A DNA stretch of 64,000 bases from NCBI RefSeq assembly GCF_014203735.1, contig NZ_JACHJQ010000006.1:124001-188000 (forward strand), in the 5' to 3' direction. Each line of letters begins with the position of its first letter. The stretch's first letter is position 1. Below are positions 1 through 8,618 of the stretch, piece after piece. The position numbers and the translations under genes were made by a program. The notes under the pieces were generated by a model. That model was given only the letters and a program-made list of their open reading frames with translations, was not told where the DNA came from and ran no database searches. This DNA is from Actinophytocola algeriensis. GTDB taxonomy: Bacteria > Actinomycetota > Actinomycetes > Mycobacteriales > Pseudonocardiaceae.

Positions 1-188
1 TCGGCGCTTTATGCGGGCCTTGAGCGAGGCCCGGACCCCCCTCGAGTCGCCCCTCGACGGCGGGGACGTGGAGCCCGGCGGCACCCGGCAGCAGGTCGTG
101 CCGGTGACATTTGCCGTCGACGCGAACCAGGTCACCCCGGTCGAGGACCGCCGCGGCGGGTGCGCGACCGGCCTGGTAGGAACGAGCC
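1..188. other. Left-edge stretch without a recognised gene
   Basis: I recognise no product in the bases before the pseudouridine synthase. On the minus strand a frame opens with GTG at 135 and runs off the left edge (45 codons, rich in Ser, Gly and Arg). It could be the start of a divergent gene, but nothing in it names a family. Confidence 0.2.
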
Positions 189-1100
189 GTGCGCCGTTCC
201 GCCCCGTCTCCCCTGCCGCAACGCGGCGGGCTCGACGCCGCGCGGCTGCGGCTCCCGGAGGACGGCGAGTGGCCGACGGTCCGGGCCTACCTGGTCGACC
301 GGCTGCCGAGGGTCGACCCGGCCCGCATCGACGCGATGCTCGCCGACGGCCGCTTCGTCGGCCGGGACGGTCCGTTCGCGCCCGGTTCCCCGTACGAGCC
401 GGGTTCGTTCGTGTGGTTCCACCGCGACCTGCCCGACGAGGTCCCGGTGCCCTTCGAGGTGGGCGTCGTGTACCGGGACGAGCACATCGTGGTCGCCGAC
501 AAGCCACACTTCCTGTCGACCATCCCCCGCGGCCAGCACATCGCCGAGACCGCGCTGGTGCGGCTGCGGACGCGGTTGGACCTCCCGTACCTGTCGCCTG
601 CGCACCGGCTGGACCGCCCGACGGCCGGGCTGGTGCTGTTCGTGGTGCGCCCTGAGCTGCGCGGCAAGTACCAGACGATGTTCCGGGACCGCCTCGTCCA
701 CAAGGAGTACGAGGCGATCGCCCCGACCCGGCCCGAGCTGGCACTGCCGACCGTGGTGCGCAGCCGCATCGTCAAGGAACGCGGGGTGATCACCGCGCAG
801 GAGGTCCCCGGCGAGCCGAACGCGGAGACCCGGGTGGAACTCCAGGCGGCCCGCGACGGCCTTGGCCGCTACCGCCTCCTCCCGGCCACGGGCCGCACCC
901 ACCAGCTGCGGCTCCACATGTGCGGCCTGGGCGTCCCCATCCTCGGTGACCCGTTCTACCCGGTCCTGGAGGACCGTCCCCTGGACGACTTCACCCGACC
1001 GCTGCAGCTGCTGGCGAAGGTCCTGTCGTTCGACGACCCGGTGACCGGCGAACCCCGCCGCTTCGAGAGCCGCCTGCGCCTGGCTCTGCACGTGTCCTGA
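189..1100 (+). CDS. RluA-family pseudouridine synthase
   Basis: Predicted to convert uridine to pseudouridine in rRNA or tRNA in the cytoplasm. The 303-residue protein has the family's catalytic block HRLDRPTAGLVLF near residues 139-151, whose Asp attacks the base, and the later conserved block GRTHQLRLHM near residue 237. A short N-terminal region that may be a degenerate S4-like RNA-binding segment precedes the catalytic domain. GTG at 189 is the first start of the frame that keeps this region. The product is chromosomal housekeeping and shows no functional link to its neighbours. The exact target site cannot be read from sequence, so no RluA/RluC/RluD symbol is given. Confidence 0.88.
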   Translation: MRRSAPSPLPQRGGLDAARLRLPEDGEWPTVRAYLVDRLPRVDPARIDAMLADGRFVGRDGPFAPGSPYEPGSFVWFHRDLPDEVPVPFEVGVVYRDEHIVVADKPHFLSTIPRGQHIAETALVRLRTRLDLPYLSPAHRLDRPTAGLVLFVVRPELRGKYQTMFRDRLVHKEYEAIAPTRPELALPTVVRSRIVKERGVITAQEVPGEPNAETRVELQAARDGLGRYRLLPATGRTHQLRLHMCGLGVPILGDPFYPVLEDRPLDDFTRPLQLLAKVLSFDDPVTGEPRRFESRLRLALHVS

Positions 1101-1133
1101 AGACGCTTCAGGGCGTTGAGCACGTTCAGCGCA

Positions 1134-1148
1134 ACGAAGGGGTCCTTC
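1134..1148. repeat. Solitary unit of the GAAGGGGTCCTTC repeat family
   Basis: Acgaaggggtccttc between two genes matches the core of the 30-bp tandem units found at 8469-8618 and 58874-59023. It is followed by 'gccgtgaaaggc', which also appears near the array at 8.1 kb. A single copy suggests a dispersed chromosomal family. Confidence 0.5.
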
Positions 1149-1270
1149 TGCCGTGAAAGGCCTGTGCCCACGCACCACGACGGTGCCGCAAGAAATCTTC
1201 GCCACCCTGTCCATTCCCAGCTCCCTGGTTCGACGTACCCGTGAACGAACCGCGTGAAGGGGAGAAGGAC

Positions 1271-2680
1271 ATGAAACGACTGCGCACGCTCGTCGCGGTG
1301 GCGGCCGTCGCCGCCGGGCTGGTGAGCGGACCGGCCACCGCGACCGCGACCGCGACCACGACCGCGGGGCCGGGGCCGGGGCGGCACACCTACACCGGCA
1401 GCATCGACGGCGCGGAGTACCGCGTCGAGACGCCCGCGCGGTGGAACGGCACGCTGATCCTGTTCAGCCACGGGTACATCCCGGACATGCCGGGGTTCCC
1501 GCCGGGCATCACGCTCGCCCACCGCGCCGAGACCGAGCAGTGGCTGCTCGACCACGGTTACGCGCTGGCGGGCTCCGACTACAAGGGCCGCTTCGGCATG
1601 CTGGTCGAGGAGGCGCTCACCGACCAGATGGCGCTGCTCGACTGGTTCGAGGACACGGTCGGCGAACCACGGCGCACCGTGTCGAGCGGGTTCTCGATGG
1701 GCGGCGGCATCGCGACCCATCTCGCCGAGCTGCACCCGGACCGGTTCGACGGCGTCCTGGCCATCGGTTCGCTGCAGGACATGCCGGCGAACCTGAACCG
1801 CGGGCTGGACGTCACGTTCGCGGTCCGCACACTGCTGACCGACGACCAGCGGCTCGAGCTGGTCAAGGCGACCGATCCGGTGCACAGCGTGCAGGTGCTG
1901 CAGCAGGGCGTGCAGCAGGCGCTGACCACGCCGGAGGGCAGGGCGAAGCTGGCGCTGATCGGCGCCGTCGGCCAGTTGCCGCGCTGGGCGACCGCGCACA
2001 GCCCTCGGCCGACGGACCTGGTCGAGGCGATCCGCCAGCAGGCGTGGTGGACCGAGGCGGCCTACGTGGCCTCGCTCGGCCCGACCGGCCGGGTCGACAT
2101 CGAACGCCGCGCGGGCGGTAACCCGTCGTCCAACGTCGGCGTCGACTACACCCGGCAGCTGGTGCGGTCCGGTGACCTGCCGTTCGTCGCGGAGGCGTAC
2201 CGGGCCTCGGGCGCGGACCTGCGGGCCGACCTGCGGGCACTGGTCGACGCGCCGCGCATCGCGGCCGACGAGAAGGCGGTGGCGTGGGCGACGCGGTACG
2301 GCGTCAGCGCCGCAACCACCCCGACGCCGGTGGTCACCCTGCACGGCATGGCCGAGGGCATCATCACCTCCGACGCCCGCTGGTACGGCGAGCAGGTCCG
2401 CCACCACGGCGACCCGAACCGGCTGCGCCAGCTGTACGTCGACCGCGGCGACCACGGCGCCTTCAGCGCGGCCGACGAGATCATCGCGCTCACCGCGCTG
2501 CTGCACCGCATCGAGACGGGCCGGTGGCAGAACCTGGGCCCCCGGACGTTGAACGCGAAGGTCGCGACGTTCACGCCGCAGCAGCAGACCGTGTTCGACA
2601 TCTACACGTTCGCGGACAAGGTGGTCCCGCCCGCGTTCACGAACCAGCAGCCGCCGAAGGCCCTGCGCCCGACGCGCTGA
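1271..2680 (+). CDS. Secreted alpha/beta hydrolase
   Basis: Exported serine hydrolase of unknown substrate, 469 residues. ATG at 1271 was chosen because it follows the purine-rich site ggggagaagg and opens directly into a signal peptide: basic MKRLR, an Ala/Val-rich core, then an Ala/Thr-rich stretch to about residue 36. The nucleophile elbow GFSMGGG is near residue 140. Possible acid and base positions follow late in the chain (HGMAEG, then GDHGAF near residue 395). An HGY motif near residue 66 may form the oxyanion hole. The C-terminal tail is long for a simple lipase. It converges with the SEFIR gene and shares a hairpin terminator with it. Esterase, lipase or peptidase activity are all possible. 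Confidence 0.75.
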   Translation: MKRLRTLVAVAAVAAGLVSGPATATATATTTAGPGPGRHTYTGSIDGAEYRVETPARWNGTLILFSHGYIPDMPGFPPGITLAHRAETEQWLLDHGYALAGSDYKGRFGMLVEEALTDQMALLDWFEDTVGEPRRTVSSGFSMGGGIATHLAELHPDRFDGVLAIGSLQDMPANLNRGLDVTFAVRTLLTDDQRLELVKATDPVHSVQVLQQGVQQALTTPEGRAKLALIGAVGQLPRWATAHSPRPTDLVEAIRQQAWWTEAAYVASLGPTGRVDIERRAGGNPSSNVGVDYTRQLVRSGDLPFVAEAYRASGADLRADLRALVDAPRIAADEKAVAWATRYGVSAATTPTPVVTLHGMAEGIITSDARWYGEQVRHHGDPNRLRQLYVDRGDHGAFSAADEIIALTALLHRIETGRWQNLGPRTLNAKVATFTPQQQTVFDIYTFADKVVPPAFTNQQPPKALRPTR

Positions 2681-2693
2681 CGGCTACGCGTGG

Positions 2694-2733
2694 AACCGGG
2701 CGGCGGCGATCAGCAACACGCCGCCGTCCGGTT
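2694..2733. terminator. Bidirectional hairpin terminator
   Basis: Arms aaccgggcggcgg (2694-2706) and ccgccgtccggtt (2721-2733) pair with one mismatch around a 14-base loop, in the 61-bp gap between two convergent genes. The gap position and stem strength support shared termination. Confidence 0.65.
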
Positions 2734-2741
2734 TCCTGCTG

Positions 2742-5700
2742 TCAGTCCAGGACGGCGAGTGCGGTGCGCACGCTCTTGGCCTCCGGGACGCCGAGCCGCT
2801 CGTACAGCCGGAGGGCCTCGCGGAGGTGGGCGTGCCCGTTGCCGACATAGCAGTCGCGGACCAGGCAGCGGCCCATGCCTTCCAGGGCGCGGGCCTCCTC
2901 CAGCTGGTTGCCGATCTCGCGGGCCAGTTCGAGGGCCTGTTTGTGGTGGGAGAAGGCGTCACCCGCCTCCGGCCAGCTCCACGCGAGGCGGCCCAGGTTG
3001 TTCAACGTCCCCGCCTTGCCGGTGCGGTCGTGCAGCTCGGTGCACAGCTCGAGCGCGCGGTCGAGGCTCGACGTCGCCTCGTGGCAGTCGCCCGTCAGCA
3101 GGTGGAGCACGCCGAGTTCGTTGTGGATCGCCGCCTCGCCGAGGCGGTCGCCGACCTTGGTGCAGAGGGCGCGGGCCTCCTCCAGTGTGTCGACAGCCGC
3201 GGCGTGGTCGTCCGGGGCGCGGTCGCCGCCCAGGTAGCGGGCCATGGCCAGGTCGGTCAGCGCGTTCGCCCGGCCCTGGCAGCTGCCGAGGTCGGTGAAC
3301 AACGCGTACGCGCGCTCTCCCACGGCCACCGCCTCGCGGTACCGGCCGACGGTCCGCAGCACGAAACCCAGGCGGCACAGGACGTTCGCGATACCCCTGC
3401 GGTCACCGAGCCGCTCGAACATGGCGGCCGCGCGGGTCAGGCCGCGCAGCGCGGGCGGGTGGTCCCCCGCCATCGCCTGGACGAGGCCGAGGTAGCTCAG
3501 CGCGTCCGCTTGTCCCTGCGTGCTGCCGATCTCGGTGAACACCGTGTATGCGCGGGCCAGTTCGGACGCGGCGGACCGGTAGCAGTCGGTCAAGTGCCGC
3601 ACCATGCCGAGCCGGTAGCGGGCGTTGGCCACGCCGAACCGGTCTCCCACCTCGTCGCACAGCGCGAGCGCGGCGGACAGGTTGGCGGTCGCGGCCGCGT
3701 GGTCGCCGGTGGTGTACTGGACGGTGCCGATGCACTGGATCACGTCGGCGGCGCCCATGAGGTCACCGCGCTGGGCGTACAGCTGGTGTGCCCGCACGAG
3801 GTCGGTCATCGCCGCCGCGTAGTCCTCGAGCAGGTGCCGCACCACGCCGCGGTTGCGCAGCGACACGGCCAGCCCCCGCAGGTCCCCGGTGCGTTCCGCG
3901 ACGCGGCAGGCCACGTCGTGGATGGCGAGCGCGTCGTCCCAGTGCCCCTGCTGCGCGAGGTAGGAGTGCAGCACGGCGGCGAGGTGCACGGTGTGCCTGG
4001 CCCTGCCGTGGCCGCGGGAGTACTCGACGCAGCTCGACAGGTTGATCCGCTCGGCCGCGAACCAGCGCACGGCGTCGGCCGGGGTCGCGAGGCGCGGCGC
4101 GTGTGCGGGCGGGGTGCCACAGCGCGGTTCGAGGACCCGGTCGTGCTGCGGCAGCAGCTCTGCGGCCGTCGTCGCGACGTGCACGTAGTAGTCGAGCACC
4201 CGTTCCACCACCGCGTCCGGGTCCTCGTCGGGGTCCGAGGCGATCAGCGTGCCGGCGAAGTGCCGGATCAGGTCGTGCAGCCGGTACCGGCCCGGCGCGG
4301 GTTCCTCGACGAGGTGGTTGAGGTACAGGGTTTCCAGCCGCGCCCTGGTGTCCTGGACCGTGGCGCGGCCCATCGCGGCGGCGGCGTCGAGGTCGAAGTC
4401 GATGCCGGGGTGCATGGAGAGCCTGCGGAACAGGCACTGCACGTCGGCGGGCAGGTCGCGGTAGGACGCGGCGAACGCGGTGACCACGCTGCGGTCGTCG
4501 GCGCGGATCTCGGCGAGGCGGTCGCGCGTCGACACGAGCTGTTCGGTCAGGTACCGCACGTCCCACGTCGGGTGGCTGCGCAGCCTGCCTGCCGCCAGCC
4601 CGATCGCGAGCGGCAGGTGCCCGCACAGCCGCACGAGCTCCGACTCGTCGCCGTCCGGCTGCCTGCCCGTCAGGCGCAGGAACATCTCGACGGCCTGCGC
4701 CGCGGGCAGCACCCCGAGCGGCAGCGGCCGCGCGTCCTCCAGCCCGGCGAGGCGGTGGCGGCTGGTGAGCAGCACCTGGCAGCCCGCGGTGCCCGGCAGC
4801 AGCGCCCGCACCTGCTCGTGGTCGGCCACGTCGTCCAGCAGCAGCAACATCTTCCGGCCCGCGAGCCGGTCCCGCCACACCCGGGCGCGGTCGTCGAGCG
4901 CGGCGGGCACGTGCCCGGCGGCGACCCCGACGGCGAGCAGCAGCGACCCGAGCGCGTCGACCGGTGTCACCGGCTGCTGGCCGGGCGTGTGGCCGCGCAG
5001 CTCCAGGAACAGGTGCCCGTCGGGGAACCGGTCGGCGACGAGGTGCGCGACGTGCACGGCGAACGCGGTCTTGCCGACGCCGGGCATGCCGTCCACGACG
5101 TGGATCGCCGCGTCGCCCTGCTCGACCGCCTGGTCGATCCGCGTGACCAGCGCGGCCAGCTCGCGGTCCCGCCCGGTGAACGACGCGACGTCCCTCGGCA
5201 GCGTCGACACGACCTCCGCCGCGCTGCGCAGCACGTCGTGCCGCACGCTCGCCGGCGCGGGCACCGGCCGCGGCCTTCCGGTGATCACCGCGAGGAGTTC
5301 CGCGACCCCGGCCGGGGTGATTTCCGGAACGTGGTAATGGCTCGCGCTCGCGGGCTGGAGATACAGCGGAATTTCCCCCGCCGACCTGCCGGGAAGTATT
5401 ACCGGAAGGATCTTGCGGGTCCACGTCGCGCGGTCGCCGTGCAGGAAATCCCGCAGCATTGCCGACTCGGTCTGCACGCCCCGGTTGCAGTCGGGCAGCG
5501 CCTCGCCGTCACCCGCCGTCCGGTACTGCGGCGACGCGATCACGATGACGTTGTCGGCGCACCGGAACTGGTCGATCATCCAGACGTACCAGTCCCTGCG
5601 CACATCGTCGTCCCACTCGTCGACGCGCACGTCGACGCCGAGGTGGCGGAGCAGCCCGCAGAACCGCAGCACCTGTCTCTTGTGCGCACGGGTGTCGTGC

Positions 5701-5759
5701 GCGTAGGAGACGAACACGCGCGGGAGTACCGGTGAGTCTGGCTGCGGTGCCGCGGTCAT
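2742..5759 (-). CDS. SEFIR-NB-ARC-TPR signalling ATPase
   Basis: A 1005-residue cytoplasmic STAND protein. The N-terminal block (about residues 14-150, starting RVFVSYAHDT) is a SEFIR/TIR-like domain. An NB-ARC ATPase follows, with Walker A GMPGVGKT near residue 225, Walker B KMLLLLDDV and the LLTSRHRL sensor. From about residue 560 to the end run ten or more tetratricopeptide repeats, the usual ligand-sensing part. ATG at 5759 is the start: the preceding 118 bases are AT-rich promoter-like DNA, and the domain begins just after it. Known bacterial SEFIR proteins include anti-phage NAD-consuming effectors, and STAND proteins oligomerise on binding a trigger. A defence or stress-sensing role is inference. 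No partner effector gene lies next to it, so the SEFIR domain would be its own effector. Confidence 0.85.
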   Translation of the reverse strand: MTAAPQPDSPVLPRVFVSYAHDTRAHKRQVLRFCGLLRHLGVDVRVDEWDDDVRRDWYVWMIDQFRCADNVIVIASPQYRTAGDGEALPDCNRGVQTESAMLRDFLHGDRATWTRKILPVILPGRSAGEIPLYLQPASASHYHVPEITPAGVAELLAVITGRPRPVPAPASVRHDVLRSAAEVVSTLPRDVASFTGRDRELAALVTRIDQAVEQGDAAIHVVDGMPGVGKTAFAVHVAHLVADRFPDGHLFLELRGHTPGQQPVTPVDALGSLLLAVGVAAGHVPAALDDRARVWRDRLAGRKMLLLLDDVADHEQVRALLPGTAGCQVLLTSRHRLAGLEDARPLPLGVLPAAQAVEMFLRLTGRQPDGDESELVRLCGHLPLAIGLAAGRLRSHPTWDVRYLTEQLVSTRDRLAEIRADDRSVVTAFAASYRDLPADVQCLFRRLSMHPGIDFDLDAAAAMGRATVQDTRARLETLYLNHLVEEPAPGRYRLHDLIRHFAGTLIASDPDEDPDAVVERVLDYYVHVATTAAELLPQHDRVLEPRCGTPPAHAPRLATPADAVRWFAAERINLSSCVEYSRGHGRARHTVHLAAVLHSYLAQQGHWDDALAIHDVACRVAERTGDLRGLAVSLRNRGVVRHLLEDYAAAMTDLVRAHQLYAQRGDLMGAADVIQCIGTVQYTTGDHAAATANLSAALALCDEVGDRFGVANARYRLGMVRHLTDCYRSAASELARAYTVFTEIGSTQGQADALSYLGLVQAMAGDHPPALRGLTRAAAMFERLGDRRGIANVLCRLGFVLRTVGRYREAVAVGERAYALFTDLGSCQGRANALTDLAMARYLGGDRAPDDHAAAVDTLEEARALCTKVGDRLGEAAIHNELGVLHLLTGDCHEATSSLDRALELCTELHDRTGKAGTLNNLGRLAWSWPEAGDAFSHHKQALELAREIGNQLEEARALEGMGRCLVRDCYVGNGHAHLREALRLYERLGVPEAKSVRTALAVLD

Positions 5760-5877
5760 GAATATGACTTTCCACGGGATTGATTGCTCGCGTGCGACGC
5801 ACGATATCAACCCTGGGCCAGAAACATTCGATGACCATGCCTATTGGTCCGACATGACAAAAGCAGGACAATTATTC
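5760..5877. promoter_or_regulatory. AT-rich intergenic region upstream of the SEFIR gene
   Basis: This 118-bp stretch is clearly lower in GC than its surroundings (for example cattcgatgaccatgcctat and acaattattctcag). It sits just upstream of the minus-strand SEFIR ATPase and downstream of a decayed monooxygenase. It probably carries the SEFIR gene promoter; no clear -35/-10 pair can be fixed. Confidence 0.4.
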
Positions 5878-6389
5878 TCAGGCCGCGGCACCGAACCAGC
5901 GGCCGAGTGCGGCGTGGCGCACGGCGCGGTCGGGACGCGGCGCGGACGAGGCCCATGCCACGTAACCGTCCGGCCGCAGCAGCAGTGCGGTCGCCGGGGC
6001 GGCGTCGGCGTGTGCGGTGACCGCGTCGACCCGGTCGTGCGCGCCTGCCAGCCCCTCGGCGAGCGCGCCGTCCCCGGTCAGGTCCAGCAGCAGCGGCCGC
6101 GCTCCCCTCGTCAGCTCGGCCAGCCGCACGGGACCGTTCTCGTTGCGCAGCACCAGATCCGGCGCCCACCGGCCGGCCGGCGGGTGCGTGTCGCCGGTGT
6201 AGTAGCAGATGTCCGCGCCGGTCGTCATGTCCGCGATGTGCCGCACGTTCGCCTTGTCCCGCAACAGTTCCGTGAACAGCTCGCGCAGCACGGTGACGTC
6301 GCTGCCCGGGCGATCAGCTCGCAGGCCGGCATCAGGCCGTTCGGTCCGGCGCCCGCGATGACCACATCGGCGGTCGCGCCGGTGGTCAG
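5878..6389 (-). pseudogene. Remnant of a PheA/TfdB-type FAD monooxygenase
   Basis: Two ends of an aromatic-ring flavin hydroxylase are present without the middle. The first codons give the FAD-binding Rossmann start DVVIAGAGPNGLMPACEL. The frame then breaks inside what should read ARAGSDVTVL. After one missing base it joins the C-terminal part RELFTELLRDKANVRHIADM, which ends in the thioredoxin-like domain (PLLLDLTGDG, RPDGYVAW). Intact members have roughly 500 residues, so about 300-350 are deleted. The probable original start now reads CTG, overlapping the TGA of the upstream TetR gene (CTGA), as if an ATGA coupling had mutated. The TetR gene probably once controlled it. The C-terminal 137 residues still form an open frame from 6291. 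Confidence 0.75.
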
Positions 6390-7021
6390 GTCGTTCTCCT
6401 CGGTGTCGGAAGTCCTTGGGACAGCTGGGCGAACGCGTCGCGCAGCAGGTCGGTGACGGCGCCGGGTGGTTCGGTGCGCAGCCAGTGCTCGACGGCGACC
6501 GCCATGGCGCCGCCGACCGCGGCGGCCACGAGCTTCGGGTAGAGGTCCAGCTCGGGGTCGGTGCCGGTGCGTTCGGCGACCACCGCCGCGAACTCGGCCT
6601 CGACCGCGGCGGCCGCCTTCAGGAACTCGCCCTGCAGCGCGGGTTCGCTGACCATCAGCCGCACGCCCTCGACCCACTGCTGGTCCGCCGGTTCGCGGTG
6701 GCTGTCCTGGCCCAGCGCGAACCGGGCCAGCGCGGCGTTGGTGATGGCCTCCCAGAGGGGCTCGTCCGCGGGCCGGGCCCGCAGTTCCTCCGCGATCGCC
6801 CTGGCGCGCTCGACCTGCCGCGCGGCGATCGCCTCACCCTTGCCGGCGAAGTAGTTGTTGAAGGTGCGCGGCGACACGCCTGCCTCGGCGGCGATGTCCT
6901 CGACCCGCACGTTGTCGAACCCGCGCTCCACCGTGAGCCGGATCGCGGCCCAGCTCAGCGCGATGCGCGTCTCCCGCTTCTTGCGCTCCCGCAGCCCGGA
7001 CGGCACGTCGTCGCTCTCCAT
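6386..7021 (-). CDS. TetR-family transcriptional regulator
   Basis: A 211-residue repressor-type protein. The N-terminal helix-turn-helix runs from about residue 10 to 60, with the typical run AAEAGVSPRTFNNYFAGKGE. The variable C-terminal ligand domain ends in the AVEHWLRTEPPGA region common in actinobacterial members. ATG at 7021 is preceded by AT-richer DNA that also serves the divergent universal stress gene. The stop codon overlaps the start of the monooxygenase remnant, so its regulated partner appears to have decayed. It may still repress itself or the divergent gene. The ligand is unknown. Confidence 0.88.
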   Translation of the reverse strand: MESDDVPSGLRERKKRETRIALSWAAIRLTVERGFDNVRVEDIAAEAGVSPRTFNNYFAGKGEAIAARQVERARAIAEELRARPADEPLWEAITNAALARFALGQDSHREPADQQWVEGVRLMVSEPALQGEFLKAAAAVEAEFAAVVAERTGTDPELDLYPKLVAAAVGGAMAVAVEHWLRTEPPGAVTDLLRDAFAQLSQGLPTPRRTT

Positions 7022-7043
7022 ACGATCACGGTACTCCCGATTA

Positions 7044-7058
7044 TTGCGCACTCCGCAA
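7044..7058. promoter_or_regulatory. Candidate TetR operator
   Basis: A perfect palindrome TTGCG-CACTC-CGCAA lies 23 bases upstream of the TetR start, in the 184-bp divergent region 7022-7205 shared with the universal stress gene. Position and symmetry fit an autoregulatory operator; binding is inferred. Confidence 0.4.
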
Positions 7059-7205
7059 AAATTCGTGTCCCGCAAGTTTGCCACGCGCCCTCTGACCTGC
7101 CGAACCACCACGGTGCGCGAGACAGTCGATTCGCACGGTGTGCGCCGTTTGATGACCACCTGAGACAGTGGGACCATGGGGAGTTGACCGGGAAGGAGTG
7201 CCACC

Positions 7206-8123
7206 ATGTCCGATCCCACCCGGAAACGCCCGATACTGACGGGTTTCGACGGCTCGGAGACCGCCCGCGGCGCGGTCACGTGGGCCGCGGCGGAAGCCTC
7301 CCGCAGGGACACCAGGTTGTTGGTGGCCCGAGCGTACGAACGCCCGATCAACGTCACAGACCTGAGCTGGACCCCGGTGGGGCTGCTGGAGCGCCTGCCG
7401 ACGTACACCCACAGGGACACCGCGGTACGAAGGCTGGCCAGGGACTGCCTCACCACGCACCCGGACCTGGCGGTGGAGACCACGATCCGGGCCGGCCACC
7501 CCAGCGACGTCCTGGCGACGCTGGCGGACGAGACCGATGCCGAGCTGGTCGTACTGGGCGCCGCCGAACACGGCCCGATAGCCAGACTGGTACTCGGCTC
7601 GGTGGCGGCGGACATGGTGCACCACGTGGCACGCCCGGTGATCGCGGTACGCCGGACCGAGGTGGCGGACCCCCAGGCACCGGTACTGCTGGGCCTTGCC
7701 GGAGTACCGGAGGACGGCCCGGCGGTGGAGTTCGCGTTCGACTTCGCGAAGACCCACAACGTCCCGCTCCACGCGGTACACGCGAGCAACAACCGCGCGG
7801 CACAAGCGGGAAGCCTGCTGGCCCCGTGGCGGGAACGCTACGCGCACGTCCGGGTGCACATCGAAGTCCTGCCGGACAAACCAGCACACGCACTGATCGA
7901 GAAGTCGAGGACTGCACGGCTGCTGATCGTGGGCTGCCACCACCACAAGGCACTGCACAGAATGCTGCAGGGCTCGGTGAGCCACACCTCGCTGTACCAC
8001 GCGGCATGCCCGGTAGCGATCATCCCGACAGCGACGCAGAATGGCGCGCTGCAACCCGCCCGTCCGGGGAGAAGGCCCGTCCGGCAGCACGCCCGTCGTG
8101 CGAGGACAAGCTTCAAGGCCTAG
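7206..8123 (+). CDS. Tandem universal stress protein (UspA family)
   Basis: A cytoplasmic stress protein of 305 residues with two Usp domains. Domain 1 (about 8-150) starts ILTGFDGSETARGAV and ends with the nucleotide-binding pattern VVLGAAEHGPIARLVLGSVAADMVHH, close to the G-2x-G-9x-G(S/T) motif. Domain 2 (about 158-295) is more diverged: it has IVGCHHHKALHRMLQGSVS followed by HAACPVAII. ATG at 7206 follows a good site, ggaaggagtgcc. Such proteins in actinobacteria are often induced in hypoxia or stationary phase. The divergent TetR gene may control it. The gene is followed by a composite repeat element rather than another gene. Confidence 0.88.
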   Translation: MSDPTRKRPILTGFDGSETARGAVTWAAAEASRRDTRLLVARAYERPINVTDLSWTPVGLLERLPTYTHRDTAVRRLARDCLTTHPDLAVETTIRAGHPSDVLATLADETDAELVVLGAAEHGPIARLVLGSVAADMVHHVARPVIAVRRTEVADPQAPVLLGLAGVPEDGPAVEFAFDFAKTHNVPLHAVHASNNRAAQAGSLLAPWRERYAHVRVHIEVLPDKPAHALIEKSRTARLLIVGCHHHKALHRMLQGSVSHTSLYHAACPVAIIPTATQNGALQPARPGRRPVRQHARRARTSFKA

Positions 8124-8169
8124 CGCCGCGCGACGTTGCCGGGATCCTTCGGTTGCCGTGAAAGAGATG

Positions 8170-8214
8170 TGCCCTCCGGGGGCTCCTCGCCGGAGGGGCA
8201 GGTCTCTGGGGTGG
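8170..8214. repeat. GC-rich hairpin of the composite repeat element (copy 1)
   Basis: The segment around ctccgggggctcctcgccgg followed by aggggcaggtct closely matches, in reverse complement, 59265-59304, and partially matches 19083-19125 and 47410-47445. It forms short GC-rich hairpins and lies just 3' of a gene in each case, suggesting a termination or REP-like role. Confidence 0.5.
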
Positions 8215-8249
8215 CTTGGGGTTGTTCGGTTGCGTTGGGTGCGGGTCTG

Positions 8250-8386
8250 CCTGCCATCCCGTCGACCTCCCTCCGGGCTATCACACCGGCTCAAGGGGGC
8301 GGTTCCGAGTTTTGGTGCCGGTTTGGGTTGTTGGTGCCCCCTTGATCCGGTGTGATCGGGCTTCGCCAGGTCGACGGGATGGCAGG
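8250..8386. repeat. Long inverted repeat element (copy 1)
   Basis: Outer arms 8250-8268 (cctgccatcccgtcgacct) and 8368-8386 are perfect 19-bp inverted repeats. Inner arms 8280-8300 and 8336-8356 (ccccttgatccggtgtgat) pair at 20 of 21 positions, leaving a loop of about 35 bases. No reading frame fits. The same nested structure recurs in opposite orientation at 59050-59215, so this is a repeated mobile-like or structural element and not a simple terminator. Confidence 0.8.
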
Positions 8387-8468
8387 GAGCCCCTTGGTGG
8401 CGGGCTTCCGCCCGTGCACGGTTGGCCTTCGTGCCATGAAAGGCGCTTTCAGGACGCGGCCCGATGTC

Positions 8469-8618
8469 ATGAAGGGCCCCTTCATCACGGTGAGCACAAC
8501 GAAGGGCCCCTTCATCACACCGGACGTTACGAAGGGGCCCTTCATCACCGTGAGCACAACGAAGGGGTCCTTCATCACACCGCGCGTGACGAAGGGGTCC
8601 TTCATCGCACCGGACGTC
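8469..8618. repeat. Five 30-bp tandem repeats (array 1)
   Basis: Five units of exactly 30 bp, each with the palindromic core acgaaggggcccttcatcac followed by about 10 variable bases. A degenerate copy precedes it (8436-8468) and another follows. The 10-codon period keeps frames open and yields MKGPF-like strings on paper, but there is no start site or protein logic. The same array type is at 58874-59023. Confidence 0.85.

Noticed and set aside
2826-5735. Long open frame on the plus strand opposite the SEFIR ATPase
   Set aside because: It is a codon-bias shadow: the opposite strand has clear SEFIR, NB-ARC and TPR motifs, and this frame has only low-complexity Arg/Val/Gly text.
8250-8386. Insertion sequence
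   Set aside because: There are inverted repeats but no transposase frame within or near the element and no visible target duplication; a non-autonomous element remains possible.
8469-8618. CRISPR array
   Set aside because: The units are strictly contiguous 30-mers whose variable parts are about 10 bases and mutually similar, and there are no cas genes. This is a tandem repeat, not repeats with unique spacers.
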